Source: Chloroflexota bacterium
Lineage (GTDB): Bacteria > Chloroflexota > UBA6077 > CF-72
NCBI GenBank assembly: GCA_019247135.1
Contig: JAFAPL010000127.1
Coordinates: 1-5,018 of the forward strand
DNA length: 5,018 nucleotides
Direction: 5' to 3'
A model generated the notes under the pieces. It had not been told where the DNA came from. It made no database searches and worked only from the letters and a program-made list of their open reading frames with translations. The stretch's first letter is position 1, and every line of letters starts with the position of its first letter. Both the position numbers and the translations under genes were made by a program. Below, piece by piece: positions 1-4,525 of this stretch.

Positions 1-119
1 GTTGAACCGGAGTCGACAACGACGACCTGTCGCGGCAGGAGCGCACCGGGTTGGAAGATCGCGGCGAGCGTGTCGCCGATGAAGCGGGCCTCGTTCTTGG
101 CACGAATGACAACCGCCAC
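1..119 (-). CDS. Family 2 glycosyltransferase, N-terminal fragment
   Basis: Reading the minus strand from a GTG at 119 gives a protein starting MAVVIRAKNEARFIG and reaching VVVVDSGS at residues 32-39, where the window ends. The N-terminal beta strand followed by the Asn-Glu-Ala motif (N9, E10), and the second strand ending in Asp-Ser-Gly-Ser (D36), are the nucleotide-sugar binding start of GT-A fold family 2 glycosyltransferases. Such enzymes move a sugar from a nucleotide-sugar to a lipid, polysaccharide or protein acceptor; the acceptor cannot be told from this fragment. The frame is closed upstream by a TGA at 186-188, and GTG 119 is the only ATG/GTG/TTG between that stop and the motif, so the start is well constrained although no Shine-Dalgarno sequence precedes it. 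Most of the gene lies beyond the left edge. It is divergent from the tRNA genes. Family assignment is confident; specific function is unknown. Confidence 0.8.
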   Translation of the reverse strand, partial: MAVVIRAKNEARFIGDTLAAIFQPGALLPRQVVVVDSGS

Positions 120-200
120 ATTGCTTGCTGTTTCGATGTCTGAGGAACCCCCGGGTGCGCGAAATTCTACGTGCGCCTCGCTCGGTCAGGCGGCATTTCG

Positions 201-206
201 TACAAT
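201..206 (+). promoter_or_regulatory. Possible -10 element for tRNA-His
   Basis: TACAAT matches the sigma-70 -10 consensus at five of six positions and lies 33 bases before the tRNA. I see no good -35 at 16 to 18 bases upstream. The same hexamer occurs before the second tRNA, which strengthens the reading. Transcription would start near 213, close to the base of the hairpin at 214-233. Confidence 0.35.
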
Positions 207-213
207 TGATCGC

Positions 214-233
214 CTCGGGCGGCGTGGCCCGAG
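214..233 (+). repeat. Perfect inverted repeat in the tRNA-His leader
   Basis: CTCGGGC at 214-220 and GCCCGAG at 227-233 form a perfect 7-bp, six-GC stem with a 6-base loop (GGCGTG). It ends six bases before the tRNA acceptor stem. No T-run follows on either strand, so it does not look like an intrinsic terminator. If transcription starts near 213 it would sit at the 5' end of the precursor, where it could act in processing or stability; that role is inference. Confidence 0.5.
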
Positions 234-239
234 CCCGTG

Positions 240-313
240 GTGGGCGTAGCTCAGTTGGTTAGAGCGTCGGATTGTGGCTCCGAAGGTCGCCGGTTCGACC
301 CCGGTCGCTCACC
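240..313 (+). tRNA. tRNA-His (anticodon GTG)
   Basis: A full cloverleaf folds by eye. The acceptor stem is 240-246 with 306-312 (7 bp, one G-T pair). The D arm is 249-265. The anticodon stem TCGGA/TCCGA is at 267-271 and 279-283, with anticodon GTG at 274-276. The T arm is 289-305 with loop TTCGACC. Histidine identity is supported by C73 at 313 facing a genomic G at 239, the G-1:C73 pair read by histidyl-tRNA synthetase; the mature tRNA may therefore start at 239. The following bases are CCC, so the CCA end is not encoded and must be added by a nucleotidyltransferase. Confidence 0.96.
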
Positions 314-315
314 CC

Positions 316-331
316 CTCGCGAGTTTTCTTT
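316..331 (+). terminator. Weak terminator-like sequence after tRNA-His
   Basis: The 8-base palindrome CTCGCGAG (316-323) is followed directly by TTTTCTTT (324-331), a conspicuous T-rich tract in GC-rich DNA, three bases after the tRNA. The palindrome has almost no room for a loop, so the hairpin would be poor; the T-tract placement is the main argument. It could end the tRNA-His transcript and leave the HNH ORF and tRNA-Arg under another promoter. Confidence 0.3.
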
Positions 332-384
332 CAACGTGAAGTTCGCCGCGTGACGCCTCGCCCGGGCGGGCGACGACAGAGTTA

Positions 385-660
385 TTGGAAGGCGTATTGC
401 ACGGGCGCGTGCTTCTGTACCTCGAAGCGCATCCATGCGTTGATTGCGGGGAGACGGATCCTGTCGTGTTGGATTTCGACCATGTGGATCCCGCGACAAA
501 GCGGCGGGATGTCGGACGGATGCTCCAGAACAAGGAACCATGGGGTACGATCGAGCGCGAAATTGAAAAGTGCGAGGTGCGCTGGGCTAACTGCCATCGT
601 CGGCGCACCGCGTTACAATTCCGCTGGTATCGCATCCGGCCCCGTAGCTCAGCTGGATAG
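385..660 (+). CDS. Small HNH-endonuclease-like protein, possibly decaying
   Basis: From a TTG at 385 this frame gives 91 residues with the layout of small bacterial HNH proteins: HPCVDCGETDP at 16-26 (C18 and C21 of a zinc knuckle), a catalytic-type FDHV at 31-34 (H33), a helical EREIEKCEVR stretch, then ANCHRRRT at 68-75 (N69, C70, H71). HNH domains bind a metal and cut or nick DNA; the target here is unknown. Relatives usually read RCANCH; here residue 67 is Trp (TGG at 583-585), so one of the usual zinc-ligand cysteines is missing, although C63 is present. The start is unsure: the frame is open back to 340 without ATG or GTG, and 385 is the first TTG, preceded only by a weak AGAG. Later starts would be TTG 397 or GTG 409. 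The stop (658-660) lies in the D-arm of tRNA-Arg, and the tRNA promoter is inside the last codons. Base composition looks less GC-rich than the flanking genes. It may be an active small protein or a remnant left by a mobile element between tRNA genes. Fold assignment is good; activity is doubtful. Confidence 0.68.
   Translation: MEGVLHGRVLLYLEAHPCVDCGETDPVVLDFDHVDPATKRRDVGRMLQNKEPWGTIEREIEKCEVRWANCHRRRTALQFRWYRIRPRSSAG
591..619 (+). promoter_or_regulatory. Putative sigma-70 promoter of tRNA-Arg
   Basis: CTGCCA at 591-596 matches four of six bases of TTGACA. A 17-base spacer separates it from TACAAT at 614-619 (five of six of TATAAT). Predicted initiation is near 626, giving a leader of about 12 bases. 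The whole promoter lies inside the 3' part of the HNH ORF, overlapping the codons for its last zinc-knuckle residues. Confidence 0.45.
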
Positions 661-711
661 AGCGTCTGGCTTCGAACCAGAAGGTCGCGCGTTCGAGTCG
701 TGCCGGGGTCG
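638..711 (+). tRNA. tRNA-Arg (anticodon TCG)
   Basis: A complete cloverleaf is visible. The acceptor stem GGCCCCG (638-644) pairs with 704-710 (one G-T pair). The D arm is 647-663. The anticodon stem TCTGG/CCAGA is at 665-669 and 677-681, with loop CTTCGAA and anticodon TCG at 672-674, decoding CGA. The T arm is 687-703 with loop TTCGAGT. The discriminator is G711. The next bases are CCG, so CCA is not encoded. The first 23 bases overlap the end of the HNH ORF. The FAD oxidase starts 42 bases after the tRNA, with no T-run between, so read-through into that gene is possible. Confidence 0.96.
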
Positions 712-753
712 CCGTAGACAGCCAGTTCTCGCCGTGGGGCATCATGGTCTGGC

Positions 754-1857
754 ATGCCGGACGTGATTGTCGTGGGTGGTGGAGTGATGGGGTTGGCGGC
801 GGCGCGCGAGCTGCGGCGACGGGGGCAGAGCGTCAGCTTGCTCGAGCGCGCCACACCTGGTCGCGCGGCTAGCTGGGCCTCGGCGGGCATCATCGGCGCA
901 ACCACGCGCGACGAGAACGACCCCGGCTACGAGCTACGCCACCTCAGCCGCCAACTCTGGCCTGACTTTGCCACACAGCTCGAAGAGGAATCAGGACTGG
1001 ACCCTGAGTATCGCGAGAACGGCTGCCTGTATCTCGCCTCTGACGAACGAGAACGGCGGTGGCTCCAGAGCGTCGCGGCACGCGATAGCGCGGCGGAGTT
1101 TCTCGACCAGCGCGCACTGCATGAAGCGGAACCTGCGATCGGTCCTGCCGTCCAGGGCGCGCTGCGCGTCAGTGGCGGAAACGTCGACCCGCGGCGGTTG
1201 TGTCGCGCCCTCGAGATCGCGGTCCGACGCATGGGCGTGGAGGTCCGCACGGCCACGCCGGTCGACGCCGTACTGTCGCGAGGTAGCCGAGTCAGCGGCG
1301 TCCAGGTCGGCGACGAGCAGATCGACTCGAACGTGGTCGTCCTGGCGGCTGGCGCCTGGTCAGCGCAGATCGCAGGGGTAGACCTGAACGTTCCGGTACA
1401 CCCGCAGAAAGGTCAGATTTTTGCACTCGATCAGACCAGAGTAGGCATCCGACACGTCCTGCTCACAGCAGGCGACCCGTACTTCGTGCCCCGCTGCGAC
1501 GGGCGCCTGGTGATCGGCGCCACGCGCGAGGAAACCGGCTGGGATGCCAGCCTGACTGCCGGGGGCATCGCCTGGTTGCTCAATCGCGCGATGCTAGTCG
1601 TGCCTGGGCTGAGCGACTGTGCAATCGCCGAGATGTGGACCGGCTTCCGACCGCTCTCAGCCGACGGCGTCCCGCTGATCGGGGGCTCGGAAACTGAGGG
1701 CCTGTATGTGCTGACCGGACACGGCCCGAGCGGGATCTCGCCGATGCCGGGCACGATCGCGCTGCTCATCGCGCTGATGCACGGCGAAAGGCCGCCGATC
1801 TCGCCTGGACCGTTCGATCCGCTGCGATTCGCGGTCAGCGCGCCCAGCGCAGGATGA
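754..1857 (+). CDS. FAD-dependent amino-acid oxidase, ThiO/DAO family
   Basis: The 367-residue protein is a complete member of the D-amino-acid oxidase (DAO) family and is nearly the length of Bacillus glycine oxidase ThiO. The Rossmann FAD motif VVGGGVMGLAAA is at 6-17 and E31 (LLER) sits where the FAD ribose is bound. ASWASAGIIG at 39-48 and YFVPRCDGRLVIGATREE at 243-260 are typical of ThiO-like enzymes, and WTGFRPLSADGVPLIGG at 295-311 carries the conserved carboxylate-binding Arg (R299). Such enzymes oxidise glycine, sarcosine or D-amino acids to the imine, releasing H2O2; ThiO feeds thiamine-thiazole synthesis. Two points argue against a firm thiO call: no thiS, thiG or other thiamine gene is in the window, and the C-terminal motif reads GHGPSGIS (322-329), whereas glycine oxidases usually have Arg-Asn before that Gly (GHFRNG or similar). 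GHGPSG is closer to other DAO-type dehydrogenases, so the substrate may not be glycine. The ATG at 754 directly precedes the FAD motif; ribosome binding is weak (GGGG at 736-739). Its end overlaps the convergent dehydratase by 23 bp. Confidence 0.88.
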   Translation: MPDVIVVGGGVMGLAAARELRRRGQSVSLLERATPGRAASWASAGIIGATTRDENDPGYELRHLSRQLWPDFATQLEEESGLDPEYRENGCLYLASDERERRWLQSVAARDSAAEFLDQRALHEAEPAIGPAVQGALRVSGGNVDPRRLCRALEIAVRRMGVEVRTATPVDAVLSRGSRVSGVQVGDEQIDSNVVVLAAGAWSAQIAGVDLNVPVHPQKGQIFALDQTRVGIRHVLLTAGDPYFVPRCDGRLVIGATREETGWDASLTAGGIAWLLNRAMLVVPGLSDCAIAEMWTGFRPLSADGVPLIGGSETEGLYVLTGHGPSGISPMPGTIALLIALMHGERPPISPGPFDPLRFAVSAPSAG

Positions 1858-2740
1858 GCGGATCGGCCCGACGGGCGTGCTCGAGCAGACCCGCGCGCGT
1901 GGCCGGATGCAGCGCCGGGTAGGGATGTCGCACCAGGTCACACGTGATCACCCTGCCTTCTTGCATCAGCGCCTTCGTCGCCCGCAAACCACACTGTTTG
2001 TTTTCGAAGTTGATCAACGGCAGTAGTCGCTCGTATCGGCTGAACGCACTCTCGCGGTCGCCCGCCTGATACGCGCCGACTACTTCGCCGATCAGGTCAG
2101 GCACCATCGCACTCGGCATCGTGCCGGTTGCGCCCGCATCCAGGTCGGCCAGCAACGTGATGCTTTCTTCGCCGTCGTAGGGGCCCTGGATGGCCGGGCC
2201 GCCGAGCCGGATCAGCTCACGCAATTTGCTCGCGGCCTCGGGCACCTCGATTTTGAAGTACGCCACCGACGGCAGATCTCGAGCGAGGCTCGCCATGAAG
2301 CTGGCCGACAGCGGCACTCCGCTGATTGGTGCGTCCTGAACCATGATCGGCAGGTCACATGCGTCGACGACACGCTCGAAGAACTCGCGCACACCTGCCT
2401 CGGCAGCCCGCAGCGTCGTGCCGTGATACGGCGGCAACAACATGATCATGCTCGCGCCAGCGCTGGCAGCGCGGCGGCTCCGCTCGGCGGCGACCATCGA
2501 GCTGAAGTGGCTCGTCGTCACGATCACGGGTACACGGCCTGCCACATGCTCGAGGACGAGCGTGACAATGCTTTCACGCTCCGCGTCGGTCAACGCAAAC
2601 TGCTCGGAGTAGTTGGCCAGGATGCAGATGGCGTCCACGCCAGCGTCGATCAGGAAGTCGACGGCGCGCCGCTGCGAGGCGAGGTCGAGCTCACCATCGG
2701 GCCCGAAGGTTGTCGGCAGGATGGGAAAGACGCCCCGCAT
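1835..2740 (-). CDS. Probable L-2-keto-3-deoxyarabonate dehydratase (DapA superfamily)
   Basis: A complete 301-residue class I aldolase/dehydratase with the DHDPS TIM-barrel fold. The N-terminal strand MRGVFPILPTTF is followed by DFLIDAGVDAICILANYSEQ at 28-47. VPVIVTTSHFS is at 70-80, LLPPYHG at 101-107 and IMVQDAPISG at 132-141. YFKIEVPEAASKLRE at 161-175 holds the expected Schiff-base lysine K163. The barrel loop TyrAsn found in true dihydrodipicolinate synthases is replaced by VQDAP. From memory, this pattern together with INFENKQCGLRATKALMQEG (243-262) and PLILRWA near the C-terminus closely matches L-2-keto-3-deoxyarabonate dehydratase of Azospirillum, which converts that sugar acid to 2-oxoglutarate semialdehyde in non-phosphorylated L-arabinose oxidation. 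Related keto-deoxy sugar acids are possible substrates. The other pathway enzymes (arabinose dehydrogenase, lactonase, arabonate dehydratase, semialdehyde dehydrogenase) are not in the window. The ATG at 2740 has no Shine-Dalgarno but starts 4 bases after the upstream response regulator stop, suggesting translational coupling. Confidence 0.85.
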   Translation of the reverse strand: MRGVFPILPTTFGPDGELDLASQRRAVDFLIDAGVDAICILANYSEQFALTDAERESIVTLVLEHVAGRVPVIVTTSHFSSMVAAERSRRAASAGASMIMLLPPYHGTTLRAAEAGVREFFERVVDACDLPIMVQDAPISGVPLSASFMASLARDLPSVAYFKIEVPEAASKLRELIRLGGPAIQGPYDGEESITLLADLDAGATGTMPSAMVPDLIGEVVGAYQAGDRESAFSRYERLLPLINFENKQCGLRATKALMQEGRVITCDLVRHPYPALHPATRAGLLEHARRADPLILRWAR

Positions 2741-2744
2741 CCGG

Positions 2745-3158
2745 TCAGGCTACGCGGCCAGGGCCCGCGGCGTCCTCAACAGCAGCGACCAGATCGTCGA
2801 CGCGGAATGGCTTTCGAAGGCATCGGAATACGCCAAACCGATCGTACGAACGTGGCAGGACCGGCTTCACCGACAGCACCACAATCGGGATGCGAACCCC
2901 CTCCGTTTTGTGTGCGTACTCTTCCATGAAGTCCCAGCCGTGCATGACCGGCATGAGCAGATCCAGCACGATGACGTCCGGCCGGACCATGTCCAGGACG
3001 TCGAGCGCAGCCGCGCCGTGCTCTGCTCGGCGAACTTGCCAGCCGTGATCCTCGAGCACGTCGGCGACCACGCCGCGGATCACATCGTCGTCTTCAACGA
3101 CGAGCGCCACATGACTGCTGTGCGCGTGCGCGTCGCTCGAAACGCTCACGACAGTCAA
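2745..3158 (-). CDS. Stand-alone response regulator receiver protein
   Basis: The protein is a single CheY-like receiver domain of up to 137 residues. It has the acidic pocket E22-D23-D24 after the first strand (ALVVEDDD), the phospho-acceptor D66 in DVIVLDLLMP, the switch Ser S96 in IVVLS, and K116 in LRKPF. The whole phosphorylation site is intact, so it should accept phosphate from a histidine kinase. No output domain follows and no kinase is in the window; it may act by protein contact or as a phosphorelay member. The start is uncertain. The TTG at 3158 gives a 16-residue extension with an Ala/His/Ser-rich run, preceded at some distance by GGAT. A GTG at 3108-3110 would give the more usual compact start (VALVVEDDD). 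It is codirectional with the dehydratase and 4 bases upstream of it, implying one transcript. Whether it has anything to do with sugar-acid metabolism is inference. Confidence 0.88.
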   Translation of the reverse strand: MTVVSVSSDAHAHSSHVALVVEDDDVIRGVVADVLEDHGWQVRRAEHGAAALDVLDMVRPDVIVLDLLMPVMHGWDFMEEYAHKTEGVRIPIVVLSVKPVLPRSYDRFGVFRCLRKPFRVDDLVAAVEDAAGPGRVA

Positions 3159-3278
3159 TCGTAGGCTAATCCAACCGTGACAATGGTTTCGCTGGGCGAC
3201 GGTTCCGAGTCCGTCAGGTTACAAAGCTTCACTCGACACCTGCGCGCGTCTCGGACCAGGGTCATGCCCGGATAACCT

Positions 3279-3299
3279 CGCGGGCGCAAATGCGCCGCG
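3279..3299 (+). promoter_or_regulatory. Hairpin enclosing the transporter start codon
   Basis: GGCGC (3283-3287) can pair with GCGCC (3292-3296) around the 4-base loop AAAT. CGC (3279-3281) pairs with GCG (3297-3299) across a bulged G. The A and T of the start codon (3290-3291) lie in the loop and its G is in the stem. In the mRNA this could restrict initiation of the transporter. It may also be chance in GC-rich DNA. No clear Shine-Dalgarno or sigma-70 promoter is visible in the 131-bp divergent intergenic region (3159-3289); TACAAA at 3220-3225 is the nearest -10 resemblance. Confidence 0.35.
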
Positions 3300-4525
3300 T
3301 CTACTACGGCTGGGTCCTCGTCGCGACGCTCGGCGTGACCGAGACCATCTCGTGGGGCGTCCTGTACTACGCGTTCACGGTGTACCTGGCGCCGATGCAA
3401 GCCGAGCTCGGCTGGTCGCGGGGCGACATGACCGGCGCGTTCTCGCTGGCGTTACTCGTCGCCGGTCTGGCCGCCATTCCTGTCGGACGCTGGCTCGACC
3501 GCCACGGTGCGCGTTTCGTGATGACGGTCGGCTCTATCGCTGGCACGCTGCTCGTCCTCGGCTGGTCTCAAGTGCAGACGCTGCCCGCCTTCTACTTGAT
3601 CTGGGCAGCTATCGGGCTGGCCATGTCAGTAACGCTGTACGACGCCGCGTTTGCGACCGCCACCATGTGGTTCGAGCGCTACCGCGTGCGCGCCCTGTTC
3701 GCGATCACGCTGATGGCCGGCTTCGCCAGTACGATCTTCATCCCGTTAGCCGGTTTTCTCGTCCAGAGTCAGGGATGGCGGCCGTCGCTGGTAAGCCTCG
3801 CGCTCGTTCTGGCGGTGGGCACCATCGCTCCCCACGCGCTGATCCTGCGTCGCCGACCCGAGGACCTGGGCCTGCATCCAGACGGCGTGCGTGCCGCACC
3901 CCAGCAACGCAGCCAGCGCGTTCCAGGCGTGCCGCTTGGGGACGCGTTGCGCGACGGGGCGTTTCGCTGGACGGCACTGGCCTTGTGGCTGACCACGGTC
4001 GCCACCATCGCGGTCGGAGTCCACCTGGTGCCCTACCTGGAAGACCGTGGCTACGACCCGACCTTCGCGGCGGCTGTGACCGGCGCAATCGGCGCGATGC
4101 AGGTACTGGCGCGGCTGGTGCTCGCGCCGTTTGGCGAACGTGCGAGCCCACGGCTACTTGCCGGAGTGGTGCTGTGTCTTCAGCCGATCGCGTTACTCGT
4201 CCTGCTGCTCGTGCGCGCTACGCCGGGAGTGCTGGTGTTTGTTGCGTTGTTCGGCGCGGCCCGCGGCGCCACGACGCTGGTCCGCCCGACCCTCCTTGCG
4301 CATCTCTACGGCCGAGCGCAGTACGCAAGCATTGCCGGGGTGATGCAGTTCTTGTTGTCGCTTGCTCAAGCCGTCGCGCCGGTCGGAGCGGGCGTTGCCT
4401 ACGACGCGCTCCGCAGCTACGAGCCAATCCTGTGGACACTCGCCGCGCTGTCCAGCTTGTCCGTGCTCGCCATCGTGCCAGTAAGGCCGAACAATGCGCT
4501 GCAACCTGTACAGTCTCAGCCGTGA
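3290..4525 (+). CDS. MFS transporter, monocarboxylate/oxalate-formate type
   Basis: This 411-residue, strongly hydrophobic protein has the 12-helix plan of the major facilitator superfamily. Six segments lie in roughly 5-180, a charged central loop (LRRRPEDLGLHPDG and a Gln/Arg-rich part) in about 186-222, and six more in about 226-398. The opening RRVYYGWVLVATLG with a following WGVLYYAFTVYLAPM...LGWSR is the hallmark start of the MCT/OFA-like branch, which moves monocarboxylates, oxalate/formate or related anions across the inner membrane. The loop after the second helix reads GRWLDRHGAR (66-75), the motif-A equivalent. The actual substrate cannot be told from sequence. The ATG at 3290 matches the usual family start and no alternative lies close upstream; it sits in a predicted hairpin. 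The stop overlaps the next gene's GTG (GTGA, 4522-4525), so both are probably one operon, pointing to a carboxylate or sugar acid handled by the isomerase-like neighbour. Confidence 0.9.
   Translation: MRRVYYGWVLVATLGVTETISWGVLYYAFTVYLAPMQAELGWSRGDMTGAFSLALLVAGLAAIPVGRWLDRHGARFVMTVGSIAGTLLVLGWSQVQTLPAFYLIWAAIGLAMSVTLYDAAFATATMWFERYRVRALFAITLMAGFASTIFIPLAGFLVQSQGWRPSLVSLALVLAVGTIAPHALILRRRPEDLGLHPDGVRAAPQQRSQRVPGVPLGDALRDGAFRWTALALWLTTVATIAVGVHLVPYLEDRGYDPTFAAAVTGAIGAMQVLARLVLAPFGERASPRLLAGVVLCLQPIALLVLLLVRATPGVLVFVALFGAARGATTLVRPTLLAHLYGRAQYASIAGVMQFLLSLAQAVAPVGAGVAYDALRSYEPILWTLAALSSLSVLAIVPVRPNNALQPVQSQP

Noticed and set aside
272..766. Plus-strand 164-codon frame with VAQLDRASGFEPEG
   Set aside because: This is the usual false translation through a tRNA gene and shifts across tRNA-His, the HNH ORF and tRNA-Arg; it has no protein family features.
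251..905. Minus-strand frames across the tRNA region containing PGSNRRP and PGTTRTRDLLV-type peptides
   Set aside because: These peptides are the well-known false translations of the complement of tRNA genes; the frames cover both tRNAs and the HNH gene on the wrong strand.
2423..3164. Long plus-strand frames opposite the dehydratase and response regulator
   Set aside because: They are antisense shadows typical of GC-rich coding DNA; the minus-strand proteins have complete domains and catalytic residues.
3158..3183. Possible minus-strand promoter for the response regulator: TTGTCA (3183-3178) with TACGAT (3163-3158)
   Set aside because: The hexamers resemble sigma-70 elements but the spacer is only 14 bases and the -10 would overlap the TTG start.
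3264..3275. Three-codon mini-ORF ATG CCC GGA TAA before the transporter
   Set aside because: It is too short to distinguish from chance and has no ribosome site.
3155..3400. Minus-strand 81-codon frame spanning the divergent intergenic region
   Set aside because: It overlaps the clear N-terminus of the MFS gene in antisense, has an Arg-rich composition and no family resemblance.
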